Assembly: GCA_025963635.1 (NCBI GenBank)
Contig: JAOQAK010000072.1
Location: forward strand, 124,001 to 188,000
DNA from: Ferruginibacter sp.
Lineage (GTDB): Bacteria; Bacteroidota; Bacteroidia; Chitinophagales; Chitinophagaceae
DNA: 64,000 nucleotides
Direction of reading: 5' to 3'
The notes beneath the pieces were generated by a model that worked only from the letters and a program-made list of their open reading frames with translations, was not told the origin of the DNA and did no database searches. The position numbers were made by a program, and so were the translations under genes. Below are positions 55,231 to 64,000 of the stretch, in pieces (position 1 is the stretch's first letter; every line of letters begins with the position of its first letter).

Positions 55231-56787
55231 TTAATATCCCGGGTTTTGTGTCCACGATGGATTTACTGAAAATTCAGAAAGTGGAATAGGAGCTAAATAT
55301 TTTTTACTAAAATCTGTTCCGGCGGGAATTGGATTTTCTGTCGCATCCCTGCTTGCAGAAACCTGCGGAAGCAACTGTAGCCGGACAATATCAAACCAGC
55401 GTACACCAAATTCTCCGGCACATTCATAGGCCCGTTCAAACACGACAGCATCTCTGAAAGCTATTTGTCCAAGTGCGGGTGTTAAAGGCGCTTCACCTGC
55501 CCGCGCTCTTACCTGGTTGATTGCAGCATAGCCCTGCGTCGTTGGTCCACCGCCTGCCATAGCAGATGCTTCCGCATAATTTAAAAGAACCTGCGGATAA
55601 CGGATAATAATAGTTTCTTTATTAGTGCTCGGCTGCATGTCGATAATGGTATTAGCTGTTTCATTAACCCCATCTCCATTAAGACCAGCCCTGAATTTTT
55701 CATAGTAAGGATGTTGCGCATGGGTTGCAGGTGAATTCCACGGAACCAGCGTATAAGTCACCTTATCAGCATTCCTTATTTTAATAGTAGTATGAAACGT
55801 GAGATCCGTTCTGGTACAAACGGGTGCAGCCTTAAAGAAATTGATCTCAGGATAAAAATCATCCCAGCCGCTGTTTCCATTGAGGGCCAGTTCTTCCAGT
55901 GGAATACTGGTTGACCCAAAACTGCGGTTAGGAAGATTGCCTCCAACACTGTATTGAAGCGCAAAAATGCTTTCTGAACAATTGTTGGTGGAAAACACCT
56001 TATCATAAGGGGTATTCGTATCATAACGGCCATTTTGTATCACAAAATCTGCTTCGGCAGCTGCCAAAGCATAATTGGCGGTTTTATTTAATGGCCATCC
56101 TGCCATGGTCAGGTACACATCGGAAAGAATTGCACTGACTGCATATACATTTGGTTTTCCTTGCTTTTTAGTTGTCGTCAGCATGGTTTTGGCTTTTTGC
56201 AGGTCACTGATGATTGCCTGGTATACAGAATCCACAGAGCTCCGGGGATAACTCGTCGAAACTTCCTCAACGGGTGTAAGCACAATGGGCACGGGGCCAA
56301 AAGTTCTAACAAGATAATAATAAGATAAGGCCCTTATGAAATAGGCATTGCCGGCAGATTCATTTTTCGCAGCTATAGACGCCGGATCTAATGCAGGAAC
56401 CTTTGAATAATTAGCAATGATATTATTGGCATTATAGATGCCCACCCAGGGGCCAACCCACTGATTAGGAAGACTGCCATTTGAGCTACTGCCGACTAAC
56501 CTGTCAAATTCCCGCATGTCCCCTTTGTTCAACGCCGGATCTGTAGTAAGGTCATCCGAACCAAAATAAGAAGTCATTTTGCTGGTAAACCCCCAGGAGC
56601 CATCCCTGGCAATCGCAACATACATGCCTGCTACTGCAGCATCAAGGTCAGTCTGCGATGTGAAATAGGAACCTGGCGTGAGGTTCGCTCTTGGATCCTC
56701 CTCGAGCTTTTTGGTACAGCCTGTAGTCAGCCATGCACAAATTACCGTTACAATGGCTGTTGATAGTATAGAATTTATTGTTTTCAT
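55231..56787 (-). CDS. susD: SusD/RagB family glycan-binding lipoprotein
   Basis: A 518-residue lipoprotein (lipobox ending TTGC, Cys24) with a TPR-like helical core. It has the usual RagB/SusD features: LDAAVAGMY, YFIRALSYYYLVRTFGPVPIV, ALAAAEADFVI, NYAEASAMAGG and FERAYECAGEFGVRWFDIVR near the C-terminus. It caps the SusC barrel on the outer membrane and binds the oligosaccharide. It lies 48 bp downstream of its SusC partner. Length is normal. Confidence 0.94.
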   Translation of the reverse strand: MKTINSILSTAIVTVICAWLTTGCTKKLEEDPRANLTPGSYFTSQTDLDAAVAGMYVAIARDGSWGFTSKMTSYFGSDDLTTDPALNKGDMREFDRLVGSSSNGSLPNQWVGPWVGIYNANNIIANYSKVPALDPASIAAKNESAGNAYFIRALSYYYLVRTFGPVPIVLTPVEEVSTSYPRSSVDSVYQAIISDLQKAKTMLTTTKKQGKPNVYAVSAILSDVYLTMAGWPLNKTANYALAAAEADFVIQNGRYDTNTPYDKVFSTNNCSESIFALQYSVGGNLPNRSFGSTSIPLEELALNGNSGWDDFYPEINFFKAAPVCTRTDLTFHTTIKIRNADKVTYTLVPWNSPATHAQHPYYEKFRAGLNGDGVNETANTIIDMQPSTNKETIIIRYPQVLLNYAEASAMAGGGPTTQGYAAINQVRARAGEAPLTPALGQIAFRDAVVFERAYECAGEFGVRWFDIVRLQLLPQVSASRDATENPIPAGTDFSKKYLAPIPLSEFSVNPSWTQNPGY

Positions 56788-56835
56788 TTTTTTGTATTTA
56801 ATTCCTTGAATAAATTTTTTACCCGTGAACTTTAA

Positions 56836-59800
56836 TTATAATCCAATCCTTATTCCAACAGTAATTGATTTAGGATTGGGAATAATTCCAAACTCCTGCC
56901 CTTGTGATATGGCGTTACCTGTAGGTTGCTGGTCAACTTCAGGATCATATCCCTTGAAAGGAGTAATCACTACCAGGTTTTGCCCACTTACATACAATTC
57001 CAGGTTAGTGAATCTCATTCTTGAAAGTACCTTGGCAGGTAGGTGGTAACTAAGTGATATGTTTTTCAGTTTGGTGTAGCTGCCATCATAAACATACCTG
57101 CTGGAACCATTAAAGTTCTTACTGGTTTTACTCCAGGCTGGATTGTCTGTTTCATTTTGTGCTGTCCACAAATTTTCCGGAACGGCTTCTATCGTTGTAG
57201 CATTTTTCATATCTCCCAATCCACCCCATAAATAAGCTAGTGTCTGAGAATATATTTGCGCGCCCTGGCGCCCCTGGAACATGAAGCTGAGTGAAAAATC
57301 TTTATAGAAGAAATCGTTAATGAAACCCCATGTATAATCAGGGGTTGCATTGCCTAGCGTTTGGTAATCAGCCGCCGTATAAGCTTTATCGTTATTTACA
57401 TCTACATACCTGGCATCGCCTGGTTTCATACCAAACATAGCTGCTTCACCTGCCTCTTTAGATTTCCAGGTGCCCAGGAATTTATAGCCCACAAATTCAC
57501 CCAGTGGCTGTCCAACTTTTAGGATAGAATTAAAGGTATTATTACCACCAATCTGTAAAATATTATCCAGCCCACCCAGGTCCGTCACCTCATTCCTGTT
57601 GTGAGATATGTTGAAATTAGTAGTCCATTTGAAATTTGAAGTATTAACAGGTGTTCCTCCAATAGCAAGTTCAATACCCTTATTGGAAACACTGCCAATA
57701 TTCGTCTGGTAATTACCGCCACCATTCACCTGGGAGGCAGGTTTATTGAATAACAGGTCTGAAATTTTGCTGGAATAGGCATCTATCGTAACTGTTAATC
57801 GTCCTTTTAAGAAGGCGGCATCAATACCTAAATCATAGGTTGCTTTTGTTTCCCACTTCAATAATTTTGATACCCCGGGTCCTAAAGTAACGGCAACACT
57901 TGGTGTACCGGCCACTCCCGGTCCACCTCCGCTATAATAATAATTAGTTTGGTTATTGTTGTCAATACCAAGATTAAGCCGTTGAATAGTTGAATAAGCT
58001 CCTACGGCCTGGTTACCTGTTTTACCATAAGAAGCGCGCAATTTCAGATCTGAAAATAGATTGGAACCCTGCAAAAAGTTTTCCTTCTTCATATTCCAGG
58101 CTAAACCCACTGAAGGGAATGTACTATACTTCTCTACCAGGTGAGAAGAACCATCTCTCCGAACACTGGCAGAAAGCGTATACTTATCTTTATAAGTATA
58201 GTAAAGCCTTCCCATGTAGGAAACCAATGCATCTGCGGAATAGCCGGAGCTTACAGATTGGGTTGCCCCGAGGGCCAGGTTATAATATCCCAGCGAATAA
58301 GAAGAAAGATTTCTCGCTGTAGCATTAAAGTTAGTGTTTTGAAATTCCTGGTATTCAAACAAACCAGTTAGGTTAATGGCATGATCGCCAAAAGTATGCT
58401 TGTAAGTTAAATAGTTACTGGTTAAGAAACTGCGTGACCTGTTTGAGCTAGCCTGGGCATTCCCCTTGCCTGAGCCCGCATAATCGGAGGTTCCAGGGCC
58501 ATCAAGACTCTGGCCAAAACCATTACCAATGCTATAAACATTGCTGGAGGTAAATGTAAGGTCATTCCAAATACGATAAGTGTAAATAGCATTTCCTGAA
58601 ATATTGGTACCGGTATTATCACGTACCTGGCTTGCAGCCTGCGCTACCGGGTTAAACTGGATGGAAGCATAAGGAGAGTTAGTAATGTACTTGCCACTAA
58701 CCGGGTTGCGGACGGGTGAAGTAGGATCCCACTCAACAGCCTGGTTAAACGGATCAGTCAAACCTCCACCATATTCGGTGTTGTGGTTTTGCGGTATAGT
58801 AGCCACCGCAAGAAATTTCAGGTTCATCCTGTTATTTATTTTAACATCAATGTTTGACCTGAGAGAAGTTCTTTTAAACCACTGATTTAATATAATACCT
58901 GGCTGGTTAAGATAGCCTACTGAAAGATAGTATTTCACATTTTCGCTTCCACCCGATACATCCACCTGGTAATTTTGTACGAGAGCAGTTCTGTGCAGTT
59001 CATCCTGCCAGTCGGTTCCTTTAACAGCTCCTGATTGAAAATCGCTCAATTGCGCAGCGGTGAAGGGAGCGGTACTTCCCGTAGCAACAAACTGTGCATT
59101 TACCGAACGGGCAAAATCATAAGGGCCCATCAGGTCCAATTGTTTTTGAATTTTATCAGTCCGGAACCAGCTGCCAACACCAATTTTTGTTTTGCCTGCT
59201 GCACCTGATTTTGTAGTAATAAGTACAACGCCATTTGAACCTCTTGAACCATAAATGGCTGTAGAAGCCGCATCTTTCAGCACTTCTATGTTTTCCACAT
59301 CGTTTACGTTTACGTCGGAACCGCCACCGATGTTTCCATCTATTACATACAGTGGTTCAGTGGAACCCGTAATAGAGTTGGCACCACGGATTTTTACCCT
59401 GAGGCCAGCCCCCGGCTGACCATTTGGACTAATAACAGCAACTCCGGAAGTGGTGCCTTGCAAAGCCTGTTCCAGCCGGGTAAGGGGCCGTTTGGCAATT
59501 TCGGTGGCTTTAACCGAACTACTTGCCCCGGTTATATCTCTTTTTCGCTGAACTCCATAGCCAACTACTACCACATCACCTAATGTTCGGGTATCTTGTT
59601 GAAGACGTACCGAAAAATTTGAACGGCCCTTCACAGGGTATTCCTCGTCAACGTAACCAATATGGGTAACCACCAAAACGGGATTTAGCTGGTTGCCGGT
59701 ATTGATTTGGAAATTCCCTGATTCATCTGAGGAGGAGGTAATGGAAGTGCCTTTAATAATTATGGTGGCGCCGGATAACGTCCTGTTGTTCTCGTCTGTG

Positions 59801-59883
59801 ATCTTTCCGTTTATCAATTGCCCCTGGGCATTAACTTGGGTTAGACATGACGCTAATAATAGCAGTAGCAGAATTTTTTTCAT
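56836..59883 (-). CDS. susC: SusC/RagA TonB-dependent outer-membrane receptor
   Basis: From ATG 59883 (1015 residues; ATG 59892 gives three more) there is a signal peptide ending VNAQ, a carboxypeptidase-D-like domain (about 22-105), a TonB-box-like GDVVVVGYG, a plug domain (about 115-225) with LEQALQGTTSGVAV, PLYVIDG and GSRGSNGVVLITTKSG, and a long barrel ending in a terminal aromatic-rich strand. It imports oligosaccharides using TonB energy. It starts the PUL operon, and a divergent regulator gene begins about 600 bp upstream. Confidence 0.95.
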   Translation of the reverse strand: MKKILLLLLLASCLTQVNAQGQLINGKITDENNRTLSGATIIIKGTSITSSSDESGNFQINTGNQLNPVLVVTHIGYVDEEYPVKGRSNFSVRLQQDTRTLGDVVVVGYGVQRKRDITGASSSVKATEIAKRPLTRLEQALQGTTSGVAVISPNGQPGAGLRVKIRGANSITGSTEPLYVIDGNIGGGSDVNVNDVENIEVLKDAASTAIYGSRGSNGVVLITTKSGAAGKTKIGVGSWFRTDKIQKQLDLMGPYDFARSVNAQFVATGSTAPFTAAQLSDFQSGAVKGTDWQDELHRTALVQNYQVDVSGGSENVKYYLSVGYLNQPGIILNQWFKRTSLRSNIDVKINNRMNLKFLAVATIPQNHNTEYGGGLTDPFNQAVEWDPTSPVRNPVSGKYITNSPYASIQFNPVAQAASQVRDNTGTNISGNAIYTYRIWNDLTFTSSNVYSIGNGFGQSLDGPGTSDYAGSGKGNAQASSNRSRSFLTSNYLTYKHTFGDHAINLTGLFEYQEFQNTNFNATARNLSSYSLGYYNLALGATQSVSSGYSADALVSYMGRLYYTYKDKYTLSASVRRDGSSHLVEKYSTFPSVGLAWNMKKENFLQGSNLFSDLKLRASYGKTGNQAVGAYSTIQRLNLGIDNNNQTNYYYSGGGPGVAGTPSVAVTLGPGVSKLLKWETKATYDLGIDAAFLKGRLTVTIDAYSSKISDLLFNKPASQVNGGGNYQTNIGSVSNKGIELAIGGTPVNTSNFKWTTNFNISHNRNEVTDLGGLDNILQIGGNNTFNSILKVGQPLGEFVGYKFLGTWKSKEAGEAAMFGMKPGDARYVDVNNDKAYTAADYQTLGNATPDYTWGFINDFFYKDFSLSFMFQGRQGAQIYSQTLAYLWGGLGDMKNATTIEAVPENLWTAQNETDNPAWSKTSKNFNGSSRYVYDGSYTKLKNISLSYHLPAKVLSRMRFTNLELYVSGQNLVVITPFKGYDPEVDQQPTGNAISQGQEFGIIPNPKSITVGIRIGL

Positions 59884-60478
59884 AACAAGCATTTTTAGTT
59901 AAGGAATATTATACAAATAAAGCCGGCTGATATTAATAAAACCGCTAATTATTGAATAATTGAAAAATTAATTGCCCCTTTTTTGAAAGTATTTAAATCC
60001 GTAGGCTGTAAGGCTGGATTAAGTGGGAAGTTTAATAAGATGAGATGGTATACTTTATAGGTGGGTTGAAACGATCTTAATACTTTCTGATATAAATATG
60101 CCTGTTAACGAGCTTCGAACTAAGAGATAAAGCTCACAACAACGAAGCGCCAGGTAAAAATACATCCCATGTTAATTTAAAAAAATGCCAGGACAGCGGC
60201 TCGAAGGCAAAGCAGGAAACAAAAAAATAGAATTCAACCAATATATACTCAACTTACAGGCCTGCATTCTGATTATAGACAAAAAATATCTAAAGAGAAG
60301 ATACTATCGGTGATGAGTTTTTACGCAATTTGCCATCGTACCGCGGTATTTGTTTTTATCACTCACCCTATAAATTGTTTTGGCTGGATTAATTTTCAAT
60401 GGGTTTAGCAGATATCTTTGCGCTGATATATTTAAGGGATTATAATTTTGAAGGTCTGCTCCAGGTGCTATTTTCTTT
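59884..60478. other. Divergent intergenic region between susC and the regulator
   Basis: No gene is visible here. It must contain the promoters of both flanking genes. A candidate -7 box for the regulator is listed at 60413-60420. No CAAAnnTA (minus-strand -7) was found close to susC. A short ORF on the minus strand (60304-60531) overlaps the regulator start and is judged spurious. Confidence 0.5.
60413..60420 (+). promoter_or_regulatory. Candidate -7 box before the TPR-HTH regulator
   Basis: TATCTTTG matches TAnnTTTG and lies 58 bp before the ATG at 60479. A TTG at the usual distance is missing (the nearest is about 30 bases upstream), so it may depend on an activator or be coincidental. 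Confidence 0.35.
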
Positions 60479-62074
60479 ATGAAATATTTAATAAGTTTTC
60501 TTCTTTGCATCCTGATTGGTTTTTCAGGCAACGGCCAGGCTACTACCGCAGGATGGCTTGAAAAACTGGATTCGGCAATTCTGCGATCAAGTCAGCTGGA
60601 TAATAAAAAACAGCAACGGATCGCCAAATTACATCGTTCATTAAACGAAGCCGATCAAAATGGCTTATTTGATCGCTATCTTACCTTATACGAAGAATAT
60701 TATATCTTCAATTATGACTCTGCCTATACTTACGCCAAAAAAATGCAGGGACTTGCTGCAAAGCTCAATCAGCCTTCCTTAACAGCTTATTCAAAGGTTA
60801 AACTAAGTTTTATCCAACTTTCCTCCGGAATGTTCAAAGAGGTTTTTGACTCCCTGGGCAGCATGTCGTTGCAATATCTTTCAGGGTCCCAAAGGGCAGA
60901 ATATTATGTATTGATGGCAAGATGCTATTATGACCTGGCAGATTACGACCATGATAAATTTTATTCGCCCGATTACAACCTGCAAGCCAACCGGTATATA
61001 GATTCGGCACTGGTATTGTTTCCAAGCCATTCCAATAACTATATGTATTACAGCGGGCTTAAAAATATCCGTTCGGGCCGCAATGATATTGCTTACAACA
61101 TTTTCCAACAGCTTATCAACCGGCAGGGGCTTTCCCTGCATGAACTGGCAGTTACGGCTTCTACCTTCAGCGACATTTTTATTCAAAGAGCACAAACGGA
61201 CACGGCCATTATTTTATTGATCCGGGCTGCCATCGCCGATATTCAATCCTCTACAAAAGAAACTTCGGCCGTTTTTAACCTGTCTTCCCTGCTATACCGG
61301 CAGGGCAATCTTAAAAATGCGTCCAGCTATATTCAAAAAGCCGTAGATGATGCTTTGTTTTATGGCGCAAGACAGCGCAAAGTGCAACTGAGTTCTATTC
61401 TCCCCCTGATCGAAGGAGAAAAACTGGCGGTGGTAGAAAAAGAAAAAAAGAATATTATTACCTATGCTACATTTATCACCTTGCTTTTTGTTGTCCTCAT
61501 CATCCTCATCCTCGTCATCGTGCGGCAGGTAAATAAATTGAAGCAGGCAAAGAGGGTTATAACAAAGGCCCATGCCGAACAGCAGCTGATTAACCAAAAA
61601 CTGGAAGAAGCCAATCGTATCAAGGAAGAATATATCGGGTACTTTTTTAATGGCAATTCTGAATTTTATACCCGTATGGAGCGGTTTAAAAAGCAGGTGG
61701 ATGTAAAGATCACCGACCGCAAGATTGACGATATAAAATTTTTGGTGAACAACCTGAATGTAAAACGGGAAAGAGAAGAACTGCTGAAAAATTTCGACAG
61801 GATCTTTCTGAAATTGTTTCCGAATTTTACGGCTGAATTCAATACATTGATGAAAGAAGAGGGTCAGATCAAATTGAAAGAGGGTGAACTGCTTAACACC
61901 GATCTCCGAATTTTTGCCCTGATCAGGATGGGCATACACGAGCCCGAAAAGATCGCTGAAATTTTGGAGTACTCTGTTAACACCATCAATACTTACAAAA
62001 CAAAAATCAAAAATAAATCCATCGTTCCCAACGAGGAGTTTGAGAAGAAAATCATGAAAATTCACTCGATTTAA
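60479..62074 (+). CDS. Membrane TPR regulator with C-terminal HTH (DUF6377 type)
   Basis: A 531-residue protein with a signal peptide (1-20), periplasmic TPR-like repeats (about 40-310), one transmembrane helix (about 326-349), a coiled-coil (about 352-385), a helical DUF6377-type region and a C-terminal helix-turn-helix (about 474-515, DLRIFALIRMGI and AEILEYSVNTINTYKTKI, LuxR-like). It lacks kinase motifs, so it would pass a periplasmic signal directly to a DNA-binding end. It is divergent from one susC and 352 bp upstream of another in the same direction, and probably regulates one or both PULs. Confidence 0.84.
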   Translation: MKYLISFLLCILIGFSGNGQATTAGWLEKLDSAILRSSQLDNKKQQRIAKLHRSLNEADQNGLFDRYLTLYEEYYIFNYDSAYTYAKKMQGLAAKLNQPSLTAYSKVKLSFIQLSSGMFKEVFDSLGSMSLQYLSGSQRAEYYVLMARCYYDLADYDHDKFYSPDYNLQANRYIDSALVLFPSHSNNYMYYSGLKNIRSGRNDIAYNIFQQLINRQGLSLHELAVTASTFSDIFIQRAQTDTAIILLIRAAIADIQSSTKETSAVFNLSSLLYRQGNLKNASSYIQKAVDDALFYGARQRKVQLSSILPLIEGEKLAVVEKEKKNIITYATFITLLFVVLIILILVIVRQVNKLKQAKRVITKAHAEQQLINQKLEEANRIKEEYIGYFFNGNSEFYTRMERFKKQVDVKITDRKIDDIKFLVNNLNVKREREELLKNFDRIFLKLFPNFTAEFNTLMKEEGQIKLKEGELLNTDLRIFALIRMGIHEPEKIAEILEYSVNTINTYKTKIKNKSIVPNEEFEKKIMKIHSI

Positions 62075-62426
62075 CTTTTACCCGGGTATCACCTCCCAAC
62101 ATTCTGCCCTCAAACGCTTATATTTTTCATTTACCGGCTAATTTTAAGGCCATTGATTATCAACCATATACAGTAAAATCCGGCAAATATTTTACTTTAT
62201 TCTTTATACTTTTCTTATAAAAGTTGCCGTCATTTTTTTTTCATCATTTATTTGGATATTGAAAAGAAAGGGTTCGATTGCCCGATTACTATCTAAATAA
62301 AACACTGCTATAATGATTGAAAAAACGCCCTCCCGACCTGGCTGAACCTACACCTTGTTTACCACAAACGCGCCATCTTATTTTTTTCATTAACCCAATT
62401 TTGATCAACAATTTTAAAGTGAAACT
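62075..62426. other. Intergenic region before second susC-like gene
   Basis: No gene is seen in this 352-bp stretch. An inverted repeat AGTAAAAT-(9)-ATTTTACT at 62172-62196 followed by a T-rich run could end the regulator transcript or serve as an operator. The rest is AT-rich and must hold the promoter of the following susC-like gene. Confidence 0.4.
62172..62196 (+). terminator. AT-rich hairpin followed by T-rich run
   Basis: AGTAAAAT and ATTTTACT form an 8-bp stem around a 9-base loop, followed by TTATTCTTTATACTTTTCTT. It lies about 100 bp past the regulator stop. A weak intrinsic terminator is likely; an operator is the alternative. Confidence 0.35.
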
Positions 62427-64000
62427 ATGTTTACCAAACGGTTGCTTCAGACAATTTTTTGTTTTGTTTGCCTGTATTGCTCACAATCTTCCTTTGCGCA
62501 AAGCAGGGTAATTACAGGCACCATTACAGACGAAAAAAATACTCCGCTTGAAGGAGTTTCAGTACTTAACAAACAAACCGGCATTGGAACGCAATCCAAT
62601 TCATCCGGGGTTTTTATTCTTAACGTGCCCGCCACAGCCAACTCGGTGGTGGTATCAATGGTAGGATTTCTTACCAGTGAAGTTGCGGTGCCCGCTGCCA
62701 GTGCTAAAATCAGTATCCGGCTACGACGCGGCAACGAAACTATGGATTCGTTGGTGGTGGTAGGCTATGGCACGCAAAGGCGTAAAGACGTTACTGGCTC
62801 CATTTCTTCGCTATCGGGGGCCGCCATTAAAAATCTTCCTGTTACGAATGTGGCCGATGCCTTACAGGGCCGGGTATCAGGAGTGGAAGTGATAAAAAAT
62901 TCCGGGGAGCCGGGAGCACCATCACAAATAACCATCCGTGGATTATCGTCTCTCAACCAGCCTGCTCCCTTGTATGTTATTGACGGGGTACAATCATCCG
63001 GCGACAATCTTAATGTGCAGGATATTGCCACCATTGATGTGTTAAAAGATGCCAGTGCCGCATCAATTTATGGTTCATCGGCAGCAGGCGGTGTAATCAT
63101 CATCACCACCAAAAGGGGCCAGGGGGCAAAGCCGTCCATTAACTTTAATGCACGCTACGGCATTACCACGCCAAGGGTGCAGGACTTGTTGAACAAGGAT
63201 GATTTTGTGAAAATTAAAAAACTCACCCTTGATAATTATTATTCAAATAATACAAGGGTGGATACTTTGCCCAATACCAACTGGGTGGATGCAATTTTCA
63301 GGGACGGTACCGAAAAGAATTATAATCTTTCAGTTTCCGGCGCCACATCCAATGTGAACTATTTCCTATCGGGTAATTACAATGACCAGAAAGGTGTTTA
63401 TCTCGATAACAAATCTAATATCACCGGCGCCAGGATAAATACAGATATTAAACTAAGCAACCGTATTAAGATCGGCGAACAGGTAAATTTCTGGCAAAGA
63501 AGTACCGACCCGGTAGGAACACCTACTATTAACCCGCCGGTGCGTACCGTACCCACCATGGCGGTCTATAGTGCCACAGGTTTTGGTACCAATCCTCCCG
63601 GTTTTAACGGCGCTAACCTGGTTGCACAGATTACATCGGCAGACAGGAACAATAAACAACTCAACTTCCAGGGCAATGTGTATGGCGAGGTAAAACTGCC
63701 GCTATCACTCACTTTCAGAACAACTTTCGGGTATACGTATTATGGTGAGGAAGGAAATTATTTTCAGAATACCTTCCGTGCTTCGGTAGCCCAGGTTACC
63801 GCCAAGAGCCTTTCAAAAAGCATTGTATCCAACCGCAGCATTTTAAATGCTTATACATTGGCTTTTGACCGCACTATTAGCAAAAATCACAACATCAATG
63901 CATTGGTTGGTTATGAACAATACAAGAACCTTTACAACGCGTTATATACCGATGAAACAGATGTTGGCGGAAACAACTATGCCTATATCGCTACCTCGGG
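62427..64000 (+). CDS. susC: SusC/RagA TonB-dependent receptor, 3' partial
   Basis: The frame is open from ATG 62427 to the window end (524 codons). There is a signal peptide ending SFAQ, a carboxypeptidase-D-like domain (ITGTITDEKNTPLEGVSV), a TonB-box-like DSLVVVGYG, a plug domain (VADALQGRVSGVEVIKNSG, PLYVIDG, IYGSSAAGGVIIITTKRG) and the first barrel strands. It is the receptor of a second PUL whose susD and enzymes must lie to the right. It shares domain layout with the minus-strand susC but differs in sequence. No break is seen in the visible part. Confidence 0.92.
   Translation, partial: MFTKRLLQTIFCFVCLYCSQSSFAQSRVITGTITDEKNTPLEGVSVLNKQTGIGTQSNSSGVFILNVPATANSVVVSMVGFLTSEVAVPAASAKISIRLRRGNETMDSLVVVGYGTQRRKDVTGSISSLSGAAIKNLPVTNVADALQGRVSGVEVIKNSGEPGAPSQITIRGLSSLNQPAPLYVIDGVQSSGDNLNVQDIATIDVLKDASAASIYGSSAAGGVIIITTKRGQGAKPSINFNARYGITTPRVQDLLNKDDFVKIKKLTLDNYYSNNTRVDTLPNTNWVDAIFRDGTEKNYNLSVSGATSNVNYFLSGNYNDQKGVYLDNKSNITGARINTDIKLSNRIKIGEQVNFWQRSTDPVGTPTINPPVRTVPTMAVYSATGFGTNPPGFNGANLVAQITSADRNNKQLNFQGNVYGEVKLPLSLTFRTTFGYTYYGEEGNYFQNTFRASVAQVTAKSLSKSIVSNRSILNAYTLAFDRTISKNHNINALVGYEQYKNLYNALYTDETDVGGNNYAYIATS

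Noticed and set aside
60304..60531. 75-codon minus-strand ORF upstream of the regulator
   Set aside because: It overlaps the regulator signal peptide and the candidate promoter and has no protein-like features.
61292..62065. 257-codon minus-strand ORF
   Set aside because: It is the antisense shadow of the TPR-HTH regulator; phenylalanine-rich composition reflects antisense of Lys/Glu codons.

Overview
The window is a carbohydrate-catabolism region of a Bacteroidota chromosome, most likely a Chitinophagaceae-type soil or plant-litter degrader. The evidence is two SusC-type receptors, a SusD lipoprotein, many exported CAZymes, A-rich start contexts without strong Shine-Dalgarno sequences, occasional TAnnTTTG -7 boxes and moderate GC. 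No tRNA, rRNA, CRISPR array or intact insertion sequence was seen.

Region 1 (1-14.8 kb, + strand) is a tightly packed probable operon entered from the left edge. It encodes a GHL10-type glycosidase (5' end outside the window), an exported metallophosphoesterase, a phosphodiester glycosidase (NAGPA-type) lipoprotein, a NagX/DUF5009 membrane protein, four paralogous SGNH esterases around an AmpG-like transporter, a DUF4434 TIM barrel, an alpha/beta hydrolase, a NagB-PIG-L fusion and an exported protein of unknown function. The gene content points to an O-acylated, GlcNAc-containing and perhaps phosphodiester-linked glycan. Region 2 (14.8-16.2 kb) is a degenerate scar holding the 3' end of a type I restriction hsdR gene.

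Region 3 (16.2-37.2 kb, +) is a run of exported CAZymes with no SusC/SusD beside it: GH2, LamG-GH95, GH3 with PA14, a second GH2, GH43-CBM6, a DUF5703 (GH95-like) protein, a two-domain SGNH plus alpha/beta esterase, a Tat-exported Gfo/Idh/MocA oxidoreductase and an exported sugar-phosphate-isomerase-like protein. Together they suit hemicellulose or pectin side-chain trimming plus a periplasmic oxidative sugar pathway.

Region 4 (37.4-41.9 kb, -) is a carbamoyltransferase / 49-residue DUF5989 / SxtJ / SGNH-TPR cassette, probably for cell-surface or exported glycan modification. Region 5 (42.3-44.9 kb, -) is one membrane-spanning regulator joining an extracytoplasmic LamG-Kelch sensor to a cytoplasmic SARP/BTAD DNA-binding output.

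Region 6 (45.3-59.9 kb, -) is a polysaccharide utilisation locus read susC, susD, [13-bp hairpin], GH92, GH95, a PVC-type heme-binding sugar-dehydrogenase-like lipoprotein, an unknown TIM-barrel-like exported protein and a ceramidase-like protein. A divergent TPR-TM-HTH regulator (DUF6377 type) at 60.5 kb separates it from a second susC-like gene that runs off the right edge at 64 kb.
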